From Halieaceae bacterium UBA3479 (lineage in GTDB: Bacteria; Pseudomonadota; Gammaproteobacteria; Pseudomonadales; Halieaceae), in NCBI GenBank assembly GCA_002377985.1, contig DFQW01000015.1, positions 5,684 to 52,741 on the forward strand: a DNA stretch of 47,058 nt, in the 5' to 3' direction. Made by a program: the position numbers and the translations under genes. Below are positions 18,145 through 28,794 of the stretch, piece by piece; positions within the stretch are counted from its first letter, which is position 1, and every line of letters begins with the position of its first letter. A model generated the notes under the pieces. The model ran no database searches. It saw only the letters and a program-made list of their open reading frames with translations, and had not been told where the DNA came from.

Positions 18145-21100
18145 ATGTTTAGAGATCGCTTAACAGACACCCCCTGGCCCCACAAAGCGGGTTCACGCAC
18201 CGCCCTGGGACCTTTGCTCGGTTCTGCGGGCTCGGCGGTGATCGCGGAGCTGGCCACAGCTGATCAACCGTTGATCGTGCTGGCAGCAAGTTCTGCCGAT
18301 GCCCTGGTCCTCGCCCGGGAGCTACCGCTCTTTCTGCCCTCTAATCTGCCGGTACTCACGCTGCCGGACTGGGAAACCTTGCCCTACGACCACTTCTCCC
18401 CCCATCAAGATATTGTGTCGCAGCGGTTGAGGACGTTCTACGAACTCCCCAACTTAACCGCAGGCATCGTCATTGTCCCCATCACCACCGCCATGCTCCG
18501 CACCCCGCCCCGCTATTTTGTCGAGGGCAACACGCTCGATTTGAGCACGGGAGAGCAGTTTAATCTCGAGCGCTTCACGAGCAGTCTGACGCTAAACGGA
18601 TATCGCGCGGTCGAGACAGTGATGGAACACGGGGAGTTTGCCGTGCGCGGTGCGCTACTCGACGTCTTCCCAATGGGTAGCGCGACACCCTATCGCATTG
18701 ACCTGTTTGACAACGAGGTCGAAACACTCCGCACTTTTGATCCTGAAACGCAACGGACCGTCGCGCAGGTTCCGCACATCAAGCTTATGCCGGCAAGAGA
18801 ATTCCCGGTAAATTCCGACGCGATCCGTCGCTTCCAGATGGCGTGGTACGACGCATTTGATGGCGACGCTGACCTATGCCCCACATTCAGCGAAATCAGT
18901 GCCGGCCGGGTTCCAGGAGGCGCGGAGTACTATCTACCCCTGTTTTTTGAAGCGTGCGGGTCCGTGTTTGATTACCTGCCCGAGAGCGCGGCAATTACGG
19001 TATTGGGAGATCATTACTCGGCTGCACAGCGTTACTGGGCTGATATCACTGGTCGTTACGAGGAATACGGCATCGACCCCAGAAGACCCCTACTCCCGCC
19101 CAAGCGCGGATTCCTTGCGGTAGAGGAACTTTACGAAAAACTGGGTCAGCATGCCGTACTTGAACTTAAGACTACCGAAAATGCCCCCGCCCACGTTATC
19201 ACCGACTTCAAGCCACCCCCGATGCTCACCGGACCCGCTGAAACTGACGGCTACCAGAATCTGTTGGGGCGATTTATCGAGGACCACCAAGGTCCCGTGC
19301 TCTTATGCGCGGAAAGTGCGGGCCGCAGAGAGATTTTGCTGGAAACCTTGGCCAAGGCTGATCTGAAACCCGAGCCCGTTGCGAACTGGAATGATTTTGT
19401 TAACCGCGAAATTCGCTTTGGGATTACCGTTGCTCCGGTCGATCGGGGGCTGTACGCGGGTGCGGGTGCACCCACTCTGGTCTGCGAATCGCAGTTATTT
19501 GGCCAGCGCGTTGCCCAGCGAAGAAGGCGCGCCACGCGCAACGAGACCGACACCGACGCCATTATCCGCGATCTCACCGAACTGCGCGTGGGCCTGCCCG
19601 TGGTTCACATCGAACACGGCGTAGGGCGCTACCTGGGTTTGCAGGTACTGAAAATAGAGGGCGACGATGCCGAGTTCCTGCTACTGGAGTACGCGGAAAA
19701 CAACAAACTCTACGTGCCGGTGGGTTCGCTGCATCTCATCAGTCGCTATACCGCCGGCGACCCCGACACCGCCCCACTGCATCGCCTTGGTAGCGATCAG
19801 TGGGACAAAGCACGCAAAAAAGCACAGGAGCGGGCCGCAGATGTGGCAGCGCAGCTACTCGAGGTGTATGCGCGGCGGGAATCGCGCACGGGCCACGCCC
19901 ACACCCTGGACCCACAAAAATGGGAGCGCTTCTGCGAAGCATTCCCCTTTGAGGAGACGCCTGATCAGGCCGCCGCAATACGAGCAGTTCGGGAGGACAT
20001 GTGCGCGCCAAAAGTCATGGATCGCCTTGTATGCGGTGATGTGGGCTTTGGCAAAACCGAGGTCGCCATGCGGGCGGCGTTTATCGCCGCTCAAAATGGC
20101 AGGCAAACTGCCGTGCTGGTACCCACCACTTTGCTGGCCAATCAGCACCACGCCAACTTCCGCGATCGTTTCGCCGACTGGCCCTACACCGTAGAGGTGG
20201 TGTCCCGCTTCAAATCGGCCAAGGATCTGCAAGACATTATTGAACGCGTCCGCTTGGGAAAAATCGATATTCTGGTGGGCACTCATAAGCTGCTGCAAAG
20301 TGACTTCGGCTTTAAAGATCTGGGCCTTTTGATTATTGATGAGGAGCATCGCTTCGGCGTAAAACAGAAGGAGGCGATAAAAGCGCTGCGCGCGGAAGTT
20401 GACATACTGACGATGACTGCCACGCCCATTCCACGGACCCTGAATATGGCGCTGGGCGGGCTCCGCGATTTATCGATTATCGCGACGCCACCGGCACGTC
20501 GACTTTCTATCAAAACCTTTGTTCGAGAGCACAGTATTGCGCTGGTAAAGGAAGCCGTGCTGAGAGAGACCCTGCGCGGCGGACAGGTTTTCTATCTGCA
20601 TAACGAAGTGAGGACGATAGAGGAAACCGCGCGCAAACTTGGGGAATTACTGCCTGATCTGTCGATTGGCGTGGCTCACGGTCAGCTGCGCGAACAAACC
20701 CTCGAGCGCGTCATGAAGGATTTCTATCACCAGCAACATCACATATTGGTGTGCTCGACCATCATTGAGACCGGGATCGATATTCCCAATGCCAATACCA
20801 TCATCATCGAGCGCGCTGACCGCTTCGGCCTGGCGCAGTTACATCAGCTGCGAGGGCGCGTTGGCCGATCCCACCATCAGGCCTACGCCTACCTGCTCAG
20901 CCCGCCGCGAAGCGTTATCACTACTGACGCACAGAAAAGACTCGAAGCGATCGAGGCCGCGGGCGACCTCGGCGCGGGTTATCAGCTGGCCTCTCACGAT
21001 ATGGAGATACGCGGTGCCGGCGAGCTGCTGGGCGCCGAGCAATCCGGCCAAATACATCAGGTTGGATTTTCCCTCTATCTCGAAATGCTGGACAGCGCGG

Positions 21101-21594
21101 TGTCCGCGCTTCGTCGCGGCGAGATTCCCGACATTGATCAACCGCTCGACAGTGGAACAGAAGTCAAACTCCATGTGCCTGCGCTGATTCCCGAGTCGTA
21201 CCTGCCCGATATCACAACCCGGCTGGTACTGTATAAGCGAATCGCTCAAGCCCAGAGCGGCAGCGCGCTCCGTGAGATACAGGTAGAGATGATCGATCGA
21301 TTTGGCTTGCTTCCCGAACCCATCAAAAATCTGTTCACCTGCGCCCAATTGCGAGTGACCGCGCAAAAATTGGGTATCAGCGAGATCGATATAGCGGGCC
21401 AGGGTGGTAGCATCGAGTTCAAGTCATCCACCGCTGTGGAGCCCGCCGCTATTGTGAAATTGATTCAGGCAGAGCCCCTTTGCTACAGCCTCTCTGCGAC
21501 TGGCAAATTGCGGGTAAAAAAGGAACTCCCCACCCTGCTTTCCAGAGCCGAATTCGTAGAAAATTTAATACACCCCTGGCTGGACGCAGCATGA
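18145..21594 (+). CDS. mfd: Transcription-repair coupling factor Mfd
   Basis: A 1149-residue ATP-dependent translocase that removes stalled RNA polymerase and recruits UvrA. Domain order: an N-terminal UvrB-like module, the RNA polymerase interaction domain (VVHIEHGVGRYLGLQVL), the RecG-like motor with Walker A GDVGFGKTE (about residues 631-639) and DEEH box LLIIDEEHRFG (about 729-739), then the C-terminal TRCF domain. The ATG at 18145 gives a length almost equal to E. coli Mfd (1148); an ATG 20 codons upstream would lie in the promoter region. Its stop overlaps the csiV start (ATGA). Confidence 0.97.
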   Translation: MFRDRLTDTPWPHKAGSRTALGPLLGSAGSAVIAELATADQPLIVLAASSADALVLARELPLFLPSNLPVLTLPDWETLPYDHFSPHQDIVSQRLRTFYELPNLTAGIVIVPITTAMLRTPPRYFVEGNTLDLSTGEQFNLERFTSSLTLNGYRAVETVMEHGEFAVRGALLDVFPMGSATPYRIDLFDNEVETLRTFDPETQRTVAQVPHIKLMPAREFPVNSDAIRRFQMAWYDAFDGDADLCPTFSEISAGRVPGGAEYYLPLFFEACGSVFDYLPESAAITVLGDHYSAAQRYWADITGRYEEYGIDPRRPLLPPKRGFLAVEELYEKLGQHAVLELKTTENAPAHVITDFKPPPMLTGPAETDGYQNLLGRFIEDHQGPVLLCAESAGRREILLETLAKADLKPEPVANWNDFVNREIRFGITVAPVDRGLYAGAGAPTLVCESQLFGQRVAQRRRRATRNETDTDAIIRDLTELRVGLPVVHIEHGVGRYLGLQVLKIEGDDAEFLLLEYAENNKLYVPVGSLHLISRYTAGDPDTAPLHRLGSDQWDKARKKAQERAADVAAQLLEVYARRESRTGHAHTLDPQKWERFCEAFPFEETPDQAAAIRAVREDMCAPKVMDRLVCGDVGFGKTEVAMRAAFIAAQNGRQTAVLVPTTLLANQHHANFRDRFADWPYTVEVVSRFKSAKDLQDIIERVRLGKIDILVGTHKLLQSDFGFKDLGLLIIDEEHRFGVKQKEAIKALRAEVDILTMTATPIPRTLNMALGGLRDLSIIATPPARRLSIKTFVREHSIALVKEAVLRETLRGGQVFYLHNEVRTIEETARKLGELLPDLSIGVAHGQLREQTLERVMKDFYHQQHHILVCSTIIETGIDIPNANTIIIERADRFGLAQLHQLRGRVGRSHHQAYAYLLSPPRSVITTDAQKRLEAIEAAGDLGAGYQLASHDMEIRGAGELLGAEQSGQIHQVGFSLYLEMLDSAVSALRRGEIPDIDQPLDSGTEVKLHVPALIPESYLPDITTRLVLYKRIAQAQSGSALREIQVEMIDRFGLLPEPIKNLFTCAQLRVTAQKLGISEIDIAGQGGSIEFKSSTAVEPAAIVKLIQAEPLCYSLSATGKLRVKKELPTLLSRAEFVENLIHPWLDAA

Positions 21595-22949
21595 TGTGGC
21601 GCAACCTGATTCCGCTTCTGTTCGGCTTAACGATAGCGAGCCTCTCGGCCGCCCCTCTACCCGGGGGCTTTGACCACTCCGGCTGGTATGAATTTGAGGT
21701 AGTTGTGCTGGTCGATTCACAGGCCGACGTACTGAACAGCGAGACGTGGCCGCTGCTGCCTCGCCCCGGCTACCCCAGCCGGTGGCGGTGGCTGGTGGAG
21801 CGCGCACCCAAGCTCCCGGAACCATTACCTCATACCCACGCCCTCGTGCGTCGCAGCCTGTCTGGCCACACCATGATTTTTGAACCGCCGCCGGCACCGG
21901 CGCGGTGGCAACCCTCAGACCAGGTGCTTACCGAAGGAGACCTCGATTTAATCGACGAGTTGATCGAGCTGGGATTGGGTTCAACGCGCGCAGATCGAGC
22001 GCCATCCTTGTCGGAAGATGCCCTCGAATCCCTCGAGCAATCCGAGACACCGACGGCCGACCTGTTGCTGCCTTTTGAGGTGAATACACCAGACACTACT
22101 TCAGCCCCTTTACTGTCACTGGAGTCTCTGGTTTTGGAGGGTTCTCCCGGTCGCCTAGAGCAACAGATCAACGTTCCTTTTGCGCCACCTGAGCAACTCA
22201 CCGAGCTACTTCCCATCACGGTCAGCGCAACCGCCATTCCACTGCCATCAGCCTTCGAGCAACTGCCTTTAAACGCCCTCGCTCCGGGGCTTCAGCGCTA
22301 TCGCAGGGGCCACAATGACGAGGTCATTGCCGCCGCCGCGTGGCTGCAGGGACCCGGCAGCGAAAATCTGCCGATTATGCTGGAACCTGAAACCAGTAGC
22401 GGTTATCCCCGTGCACAGGGCTTTGTCCAACTGGTACCGAGCCAAAACAGTTGGCGTCTGGGGCTGAACTTTTGGGCCAACACCGACGGACAGTATTTGC
22501 CGGATATTTTTGAGATGGATCCACCGCCACCCTCACCGCCGCGCAGGACGCGGGTGCCGGCAACATCTGCCGGACAGCCGCCTACCCCGACAACCGGCAG
22601 CGAATACCCGATGCAACCGAGCAATAGCATGATGATCAATGCCGTCCCCGATGTCGGCAAGGGCCTCGAAGGATCAGCAAACCAAAGCGGAGAAGCAAAC
22701 GGCCCACCCGGCCAAAGCGACCTCGAACATGGTGTCGAGGGGGATTACACGCCGCCCCGTCCGCCCGAGTGGCCCTGGCGGCATGTTATCCACGTGGCGG
22801 ACACCGTGCCATTGACGGAGAACCGGTTACGCTACTACGACCACCCCGTCATAAAGGTGTTGGCTATTTGGCGTGAACTGAGCTGGTATGAATTATATGT
22901 GCGTGGCGTCGCGCGCAGAGACGCCGAGCGGGCTGCCATCGACGACTAG
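21591..22949 (+). CDS. csiV: CsiV-family periplasmic protein (cell shape/peptidoglycan)
   Basis: A 452-residue predicted secreted protein. An N-terminal signal peptide (LIPLLFGLTIASLSAAPLP) precedes the conserved segment WYEFEVVVLVDSQ, the hallmark of CsiV, and the C-terminal half has RVIHVADTVPLTENRLRYYDHP-like conserved sequence. The middle (about residues 300-410) is proline-rich and low in complexity. CsiV in Vibrio binds peptidoglycan and is needed for cell shape in the presence of D-amino acids. It follows mfd with an ATGA overlap, an arrangement usual for this family. Function here is inferred from the family. Confidence 0.8.
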   Translation: MMWRNLIPLLFGLTIASLSAAPLPGGFDHSGWYEFEVVVLVDSQADVLNSETWPLLPRPGYPSRWRWLVERAPKLPEPLPHTHALVRRSLSGHTMIFEPPPAPARWQPSDQVLTEGDLDLIDELIELGLGSTRADRAPSLSEDALESLEQSETPTADLLLPFEVNTPDTTSAPLLSLESLVLEGSPGRLEQQINVPFAPPEQLTELLPITVSATAIPLPSAFEQLPLNALAPGLQRYRRGHNDEVIAAAAWLQGPGSENLPIMLEPETSSGYPRAQGFVQLVPSQNSWRLGLNFWANTDGQYLPDIFEMDPPPPSPPRRTRVPATSAGQPPTPTTGSEYPMQPSNSMMINAVPDVGKGLEGSANQSGEANGPPGQSDLEHGVEGDYTPPRPPEWPWRHVIHVADTVPLTENRLRYYDHPVIKVLAIWRELSWYELYVRGVARRDAERAAIDD

Positions 22950-22983
22950 GCTGCACGCGTCACCGACTGACCGCACACGACGT

Positions 22984-24093
22984 TCACTCCTCCGCGCCTG
23001 CCCGTGGTTCCATCGGGTCCAGCAACACAGTGCGGGTAGGAAAGGCAATTTCGGCACCCAGCCGGTCGATGATTTCCAAAATATTGAGCAAGATCTCCTG
23101 CTTCACACCGTGGTAGGTCACCCAGTCCGTCGTTTTGGTAAAGGTATACACGAAGAAATCCAGCGAGGACGCCCCAAAAGAGACAAAATTAACGATCAGC
23201 GTCCGGGTCGGGTCGATCGCCTCATGCCCGCGCAGCATCGCCTCTACCTCGGCAACAATCGTGGCCATTACCGCCGCATCGCTATAGCGAACACCGATGG
23301 TCTCGTAGATCCGGCGGTTCCGCATCCGCGACGGATTCTCGATGGCGACTGTCGAAAAAACCGAGTTGGGGACATACAGGGGCCGTTGGTCGAAGGTTCT
23401 GATCCGGGTTACCCGCCACCCCACATCCTCCACGGTACCCTCGATTTCACGATCGGGTGACCTGATCCAATCGCCAACCGCAAAAGGGCGATCGAGAAAA
23501 ATACTGAGGCCGCCCAGGAAGTTGGCGAGTAAATCCCGGGCGGCAAAGCCTACTGCGATACCACCCACGCCGCCAAAAGCCAGCAAGCCCGATACAGATA
23601 CCCCCAATGATTGCAGGATCATGATCCCCGCGATCACCCACAGCACAATGCGACTCAGACGCGCCACTGCGCTGATTGTCGCGCGCTCGCCTGACTCCAG
23701 CGCCCCGCGGTGCTCCCCCAGCAGCTCTTCCTCAACACCTCGACTGAGACGATGACAGAGCCATCCCACCAGCAGGAGGATTGCCGTATCGGAGAACGTC
23801 ATCAGAGCTTCTCGAATGCCGTCGAGCGCACTGAACAGCGACAGGGACAAGAGCCCGAGAACAACCCACATGACCCACTGAATCGGCGGAAAAATGGCAT
23901 AGAGAATCACATCGTCCCAGCGGGTATCTGTGCGATCGGCAGCCACCGTCAGGGCCTTGACGATCCGATAGATGCCGTAGTGGCCGACTACCCCCCCCAG
24001 CAGCAAAGCCACAAACACCGTCGTATCCGTGGGCACGTGCAAAAACGCGGCAACAGGCTCCAGAAGATCTCTTAAAAACACCATCAGTGACAC
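22984..24093 (-). CDS. Mechanosensitive ion channel, MscS family
   Basis: A 369-residue membrane protein with four to five N-terminal helices and the MscS pore/beta domain: [20 protein letters not shown] forms the pore-lining helix, followed by [26 protein letters not shown] and [17 protein letters not shown]. Such channels open on membrane tension during hypo-osmotic shock. The start is either GTG at 24093 or ATG at 24084; a GGAG lies upstream but is too close to the first and rather far from the second. It converges with csiV and diverges from lexA. Confidence 0.9.
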   Translation of the reverse strand: MSLMVFLRDLLEPVAAFLHVPTDTTVFVALLLGGVVGHYGIYRIVKALTVAADRTDTRWDDVILYAIFPPIQWVMWVVLGLLSLSLFSALDGIREALMTFSDTAILLLVGWLCHRLSRGVEEELLGEHRGALESGERATISAVARLSRIVLWVIAGIMILQSLGVSVSGLLAFGGVGGIAVGFAARDLLANFLGGLSIFLDRPFAVGDWIRSPDREIEGTVEDVGWRVTRIRTFDQRPLYVPNSVFSTVAIENPSRMRNRRIYETIGVRYSDAAVMATIVAEVEAMLRGHEAIDPTRTLIVNFVSFGASSLDFFVYTFTKTTDWVTYHGVKQEILLNILEIIDRLGAEIAFPTRTVLLDPMEPRAGAEE

Positions 24094-24152
24094 CGCTCCA
24101 TCAATCCGGCACCTATCCTAACCCAGCTACCACCGGGCGGCACGCCAGGGTG

Positions 24153-24185
24153 CTGTACAAAAACACAGACTGTATATATTATCAG
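24153..24185 (+). promoter_or_regulatory. Two tandem LexA (SOS) boxes upstream of lexA
   Basis: Box 1 is at 24153-24168 and matches CTGT-N8-ACAG exactly. Box 2 is at 24170-24185 and reads CTGT-N8-TCAG, one mismatch from the same pattern. They are one base apart and cover a -10-like TATATT (24175-24180), 21 bases before the lexA ATG. Tandem boxes are the known arrangement for lexA autoregulation in E. coli, so this gene is expected to be repressed by its own product and induced on DNA damage. Confidence 0.85.
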
Positions 24186-24206
24186 CGATGGAATGGAGTC
24201 GACACC

Positions 24207-24803
24207 ATGAAGCTAACCGCCAGACAACAGCAGGTTCTCGAGGTTATACGACAATACGTCGCCGACACGGGATACCCACCGACCCGGGCAGATATCGCCC
24301 GCGAATTGGGTTTCAAATCGGCCAATGCGGCGGAGGAGCACCTCCGTGCGCTCGCGAGGAAAGGTGCGATCGAAATGATCGCCGGCGCCTCTCGCGGCAT
24401 CCGTCTGACTGAAAGTGCCGGACTGCCGATTATCGGACGCGTCGCGGCGGGTTCCCCGGTGTTGGCAACTGAACACATAGAGGACTACTGCGACCTGCCG
24501 CCCGGATTTTTCACTCCCGCCGCTGATTATCTGCTCAGGGTGACCGGGGACAGCATGCGGGATGTTGGTATCTTCGACGGCGATCTTCTCGCTGTCCACA
24601 ACACACAGACCGCGAGCGACGGCCAGATTGTCGTTGCCCGCATCGAGGATGAAGTGACGGTTAAGCGACTCAAGCGGTCGGGGCAGCATACCCTGAAGTT
24701 ACTCCCGGAAAACCCTGACTATGAACCGATCGTCGTCGATCTGCGTCGGACCGAGTTTGCTATTGAGGGTGTCAGCGTAGGGGTGATTCGCCAGCGCCTG
24801 TGA
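24207..24803 (+). CDS. lexA: SOS repressor LexA
   Basis: A 198-residue repressor-protease. A winged helix-turn-helix (residues 1-65, [20 protein letters not shown]) is followed by the self-cleavage site Ala81-Gly82 in AAGSP, then the latent protease with Ser116 (GDSMRD) and Lys153 (VTVKRL). Length is close to E. coli LexA (202). The ATG at 24207 follows the two LexA boxes directly; an open extension of 40 codons upstream would run through the boxes and is rejected. Confidence 0.97.
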   Translation: MKLTARQQQVLEVIRQYVADTGYPPTRADIARELGFKSANAAEEHLRALARKGAIEMIAGASRGIRLTESAGLPIIGRVAAGSPVLATEHIEDYCDLPPGFFTPAADYLLRVTGDSMRDVGIFDGDLLAVHNTQTASDGQIVVARIEDEVTVKRLKRSGQHTLKLLPENPDYEPIVVDLRRTEFAIEGVSVGVIRQRL

Positions 24804-25069
24804 CACGTGAGCGGCTTCGTAGCCATGACGCAAGCGCCATAGTCAGAGCACACACAAACCCGAAAGGTGCTGCGCTCGCCAACACCCCCCTTCGAAGGCG
24901 CGCGATCTACAAGAATGCTGCCTCCAAGCGCACCACCCCAAAATCTAAAATAAAAGCGCTACCTTTGTCGGGTGAATGCTTGAGGGAAAATTTTCTTTGG
25001 CGGGAGCGCTACCTGAAGCTTTCCTTTGCAGCTCCCGGGGACGCGACGGAGCGAATCGCCCCGCTGTAA
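24800..25069 (+). CDS. Unrecognised small ORF in the sulA position (doubtful)
   Basis: An 89-codon frame beginning with GTG at 24800, overlapping the lexA stop as GTGA, the same coupling used by many genuine pairs in this window. The product is basic and shows no domain, signal peptide or helix I recognise. In Pseudomonas this slot after lexA holds the division inhibitor gene sulA (from memory), but I see no SulA similarity. The interval 24804-25087 otherwise holds only a repeated AGCGCTACCT (near 24953 and 25003) and a GGGAGC/GCTCCC inverted repeat. It may be a real small gene, a remnant or chance. Confidence 0.2.
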   Translation: MTRERLRSHDASAIVRAHTNPKGAALANTPLRRRAIYKNAASKRTTPKSKIKALPLSGECLRENFLWRERYLKLSFAAPGDATERIAPL

Positions 25070-25087
25070 CGAAACGCTAGCGCTAAG

Positions 25088-25339
25088 TCAGTGCAGCGTT
25101 CGTCTCTCTGACATATCAGCAGCGTCAACTTCAAGGTTGCTCACCTCGGACAACCGCGCCGCCGCCTCTATGCCAGCCTGAATCATGACTCGGGCGATTT
25201 CCAGATTATTTCCCATGAGATAAGCATTTGCCTCATCGGAAAACTGGATACTGACCAGGGGTTCTGACTCGTCTTCGACGCGCTGCAGCACCACCTCTCC
25301 GTCACCTAAATCCACAATTTCAAGCAAGGATGTAGACAC
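25088..25339 (-). CDS. Small conserved protein of the lexA-topA neighbourhood
   Basis: An 83-residue acidic, soluble protein starting MSTSLLEIVDLGDGEVVLQR, with no signal peptide or helix. The position between lexA and the DUF6586/topA pair corresponds to P. aeruginosa PA3009 (synteny from memory), and the sequence style is consistent with that conserved family of unknown function. The GTG start at 25339-25337 has AGAGGA six bases upstream. No function can be assigned. Confidence 0.7.
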   Translation of the reverse strand: MSTSLLEIVDLGDGEVVLQRVEDESEPLVSIQFSDEANAYLMGNNLEIARVMIQAGIEAAARLSEVSNLEVDAADMSERRTLH

Positions 25340-25453
25340 TCAATGTCCTCTCTTCTGATGGATCGCTCCGCACAACCACCGAGCGATTCCCCACGGTAAC
25401 ACTCTGGAAGCGCATCTGCCACTCATGCATCCGCCCGGGTGGGAACCGTCAGT

Positions 25454-25915
25454 CTAGGATTCATCAATGGCGTCAGCAATGAGCGCAGCAAGACCCTCCA
25501 ACTCATGTAGCCAGACCTCGAAGTGCCGAAATTCGATCCCACCCACATCGGACGCCAACTGCCCGGGCCGGCTTGAAAGCGACGCCCGAGTCAGGGGTTG
25601 CTTGAGCGCGGCCACCCAACCGTCTCGCTCGAGGGCAGCGCAAGCATCGACCTCCACAGGCCGCACCAGACCCGCGGGCAACGGCGGCAGATCGTTGACT
25701 GAGTGCGGTGGCTGTTCCGGCACCTGCGTTAACCGGCAGGCGGCAAGCAGCAGCCAACCGTAGGCGTCCAGCAACTGCTTTCTTACCGCTGGGGCAAAAG
25801 CGAGCGCCACCTGCCCCGCTGGCTCTGACCGTTGATCAATCGCTGCGCGCCAACCGGCGAGCAAAATCCGACCGTGGTAAATGCTCTGATTGGCAAACGC
25901 GAATGGGTGACTCAA
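25454..25915 (-). CDS. DUF6586-like conserved protein downstream of topA
   Basis: A 153-residue soluble protein starting [19 protein letters not shown], with a C-terminal [17 protein letters not shown] segment. It occupies the position of P. aeruginosa PA3010 (DUF6586) next to topA; family membership is inferred from synteny and overall look rather than a defining motif. The start is TTG at 25915-25913, overlapping the topA stop as TTGA, so translation is coupled to topA. No catalytic motif or membrane segment is visible; function unknown. Confidence 0.72.
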   Translation of the reverse strand: MSHPFAFANQSIYHGRILLAGWRAAIDQRSEPAGQVALAFAPAVRKQLLDAYGWLLLAACRLTQVPEQPPHSVNDLPPLPAGLVRPVEVDACAALERDGWVAALKQPLTRASLSSRPGQLASDVGGIEFRHFEVWLHELEGLAALIADAIDES

Positions 25916-28650
25916 TCGACAGTCTCTGGACTGCCCACATCGGCCGCAGCGCGTGTCGGTGCGCCCGCTTTTGCCTTGGCCTTGGTTTTGGCTTTAGCCT
26001 TTTTCTTGGCCTTGGGTTTTTTGGCGGTGCCATCCTCCACCCACCGGCCATCTGCGAACAGCGCTCGCCAACCAGTGGGCTTGCCGTCCCGCTCGGACAT
26101 AACATATTGCTCTTTGGTTTTGCGGCTATACCGTATTTGTGACCGGTTGCCCGCGTCATCAGCCAGCGGCGCATCAAACAAATAGTGATACTTGGGATCA
26201 ATCTCACCCTGGTGTGGCAGAAGCTCATCAACGAACGGCGGGCGCGTTTCGCGGTGCTTGGGAAACTGGCTGGCCGCCAGAAAAATACCGGATGCCCCAT
26301 CGCGCAGCACGTAGTGGTCGTCTACCTTTGCGCACGCCAGTTCCGGCATGTGAACCGGATCCATTTTTGGCGGCGCCACCTCACCGTTGCGCAGCAATTT
26401 TCGAGTGTTGGTGCAATTGGATTCACTGCAGCCAAAATACTTACCAAAGCGTCCAGTGCGTAGCTGCATATCGGCGCCACACTTATCGCACTCAATGACA
26501 GGGCCGTCGTAACCTTTAATTCGATACTGACCCTGCTCCACCTCGTAACCCGAACAGTCGGGATTGTTGCCACAGACATGCAGTTTGCGGGCCTCATCGA
26601 TCAAATAACTGTCCATAGCAGTGTGGCAAAGACCACAGCGGTGCTTGCTTAACAACAGACGCGATTCGGCCTCATCGTCCGCGTCAATGCTAATGGCCTC
26701 ATCACCGGGGATGAGGTTTACCGTTTCTTTACAGCGCTCTTTAGGGGGCAGGTTATAACCCGAGCAGCCGAGAAACACACCGGTACTGGCCGTTCTGATC
26801 TGCATGGGTCTGCCGCAGGCATCACAGGGGATGCCTGTCGGGGTCGGGTCATTGGGTTGCATACCATCCGGCCCTTGATCAGCTGCCAGCGCCAATTTGC
26901 CGCTAAAGTCGGTATAGAACTGATTCAGCAAATCGGTCCAGGAGAGAGCGCCCTGAGCCACGGCATCCAGTCGCTCTTCCATCAACGCGGTAAAACGGTA
27001 GTCAAGCAAATCGCTAAAGCAGTCCTGAAGTCGCTCGGTGACAATATCGCCCATTTTTTCGGCATAGAAACGGCGATTCTCAAGGCGAACGTAACCGCGA
27101 TCCTGGATGGTAGAGATAATGGCTGCGTAAGTGGAGGGCCGTCCGATACCCCGCTTCTCCATTTCTCTCACCAGGCTCGCCTCGCCGTAGCGCGCCGGTG
27201 GCTTGGTAAAGTGCTGTTTGGGCTCAAACTCGGCCACCTGAAGCGCGTCACCCACGGCCAGCGGCGGCAGTACTGCCTCATCTCCCTTCTTCGCCGCCGG
27301 CGCCTGTACACGGGTAAAACCGTCAAACTCAACAATCCTGCCCTTGGCGGTCAACCGGCAATCCGCCGCAGAGACCACCAAAGTCGTCGAGAGATAGCGC
27401 GCAGGCGTCATCTGGCAGGCGACAAACTGTCTCCAGATCAAGTCGTAAAGCCGCTCGGCATCGGGCTCCATACCTGTCAACTGATGGCTCCGCAGCGTCA
27501 CATCTGATGGCCTGATGGCCTCGTGCGCTTCCTGGGCGCCTTCTCTAGAGCCATATCGATTGGGCGCATCGGGTAAATACTCAGCGGCAAACTCGCCTTT
27601 GATCCAATTGCGACAGGCCGCCATCGCCTCGTCACTCAGGTTTGTGGAATCCGTTCGCATGTAAGTGATAAAGCCCGCCTCGTAAAGCCGCTGCGCTAGT
27701 GTCATTGTCTTTTTGACACTAAAGCCCATGCGAGTGCTGGCGGCCTGCTGCAAGGTTGACGTAATAAAGGGTGCGGAAGGCTTGGAGCTGGTCTTTCGGG
27801 ACTCCAGATCTGTCACCTGAAAAGCGGCATCTGCCATAGCCGTCACAGCAGATTCCGCTTCTGCCTGGTTTTTGGGCTCAAATTTTGCCCCGTTACGGTG
27901 TGTGACCATGAATCGCACGGGCGCAAGATCGCCCGACTGCAGCAGCGCATGGACTTCCCAATACTCCTCGGGAACGAAGGCACGGATCTCACGTTCGCGC
28001 TCGACGATAAGCCGCACCGCAACAGATTGTACGCGCCCGGCCGACAAGCCTCTGGCCACCTTGGCCCATAAAAGCGGGCTGACCTCGAACCCTACGACCC
28101 GGTCCAAAAAGCGACGCGCCTGCTGCGCCTCAACCCGTGCCGTATCCAACTCTCCGGGGCGGTTGAAAGCCTCCTTGATGGCTTTTTGGGTGATTTCATT
28201 GAACACCACGCGATGATACCGGCTGGTATCTCCACCAATCGCTTCCCGCAGGTGCCAGGCGATGGCCTCGCCCTCTCTATCCAAATCGGTCGCGAGATAT
28301 ATGGCATCACTGTCCTTGGCAAGCCGTTTCAACTCGCTGACCACTTTCTCCTTGCCGGGCAAAATCTCGTAGCGCGCCCGCCAACCGTTATCAGGATCGA
28401 TGCCCATGCGCTTTACCAGCTGTTCGCGCTTTTTGCGCGCCTGATAGCGGGCCTTCTCGTCAGGTGCCATTTTGCGGGTGAGGGCCGCCTGGGCAGCGCG
28501 CTCCTTGGGGTCGGCCGGAGTGGCGCTACCGGATGTCGGTAAGTCGCGGATGTGCCCGACACTGGACTTTACGATGAAGTCCTTACCGAGATACTTGTTA
28601 ATCGTCTTGGCCTTGGCCGGCGATTCCACTATTACCAGTGCTTTACCCAT
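25912..28650 (-). CDS. topA: DNA topoisomerase I
   Basis: A 912-residue type IA topoisomerase that relaxes negative supercoils. It begins [20 protein letters not shown] (Toprim), has the active-site Tyr330 in [10 protein letters not shown], and carries three C-terminal four-cysteine zinc ribbons beginning near [16 protein letters not shown] and CDKCGADM. The extreme C-terminus is a lysine/alanine-rich tail ([12 protein letters not shown]). The ATG at 28650-28648 has AGGA upstream and gives the family N-terminus; the 31 open codons before it cross the predicted promoter. Confidence 0.97.
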   Translation of the reverse strand: MGKALVIVESPAKAKTINKYLGKDFIVKSSVGHIRDLPTSGSATPADPKERAAQAALTRKMAPDEKARYQARKKREQLVKRMGIDPDNGWRARYEILPGKEKVVSELKRLAKDSDAIYLATDLDREGEAIAWHLREAIGGDTSRYHRVVFNEITQKAIKEAFNRPGELDTARVEAQQARRFLDRVVGFEVSPLLWAKVARGLSAGRVQSVAVRLIVEREREIRAFVPEEYWEVHALLQSGDLAPVRFMVTHRNGAKFEPKNQAEAESAVTAMADAAFQVTDLESRKTSSKPSAPFITSTLQQAASTRMGFSVKKTMTLAQRLYEAGFITYMRTDSTNLSDEAMAACRNWIKGEFAAEYLPDAPNRYGSREGAQEAHEAIRPSDVTLRSHQLTGMEPDAERLYDLIWRQFVACQMTPARYLSTTLVVSAADCRLTAKGRIVEFDGFTRVQAPAAKKGDEAVLPPLAVGDALQVAEFEPKQHFTKPPARYGEASLVREMEKRGIGRPSTYAAIISTIQDRGYVRLENRRFYAEKMGDIVTERLQDCFSDLLDYRFTALMEERLDAVAQGALSWTDLLNQFYTDFSGKLALAADQGPDGMQPNDPTPTGIPCDACGRPMQIRTASTGVFLGCSGYNLPPKERCKETVNLIPGDEAISIDADDEAESRLLLSKHRCGLCHTAMDSYLIDEARKLHVCGNNPDCSGYEVEQGQYRIKGYDGPVIECDKCGADMQLRTGRFGKYFGCSESNCTNTRKLLRNGEVAPPKMDPVHMPELACAKVDDHYVLRDGASGIFLAASQFPKHRETRPPFVDELLPHQGEIDPKYHYLFDAPLADDAGNRSQIRYSRKTKEQYVMSERDGKPTGWRALFADGRWVEDGTAKKPKAKKKAKAKTKAKAKAGAPTRAAADVGSPETVD

Positions 28651-28714
28651 AAATCCTATTTGCCTGCTCTGCTGCACCGGGTCCAGAGTCAACCCGCGCG
28701 TCGGAAGGTGGGCA

Positions 28715-28743
28715 TCTATAAGGGCGATTTCCCTCGGGGTCAA
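28715..28743 (-). promoter_or_regulatory. Predicted sigma-70 promoter of topA
   Basis: On the minus strand, -35 TTGACC (28743-28738), a 17-base spacer and -10 TATAGA (28720-28715), about 60 bases before the topA ATG. Five and four of six bases match consensus. It lies in the 144-base gap between the upstream one-TM protein gene and topA. Confidence 0.5.
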
Positions 28744-28794
28744 GTGCGTCGGTAATTTTGGTCCACACCAGACCCGGCGGACTGGATTCCTATA

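Noticed and set aside
24087..24206. Longer lexA frame from 24087
   Set aside because: It would translate through both LexA boxes and the -10 region; the normal LexA N-terminus begins at 24207.
26857..27507. 216-codon plus-strand frame within topA
   Set aside because: Antisense shadow of topA; no family resemblance, no ribosome-binding context.
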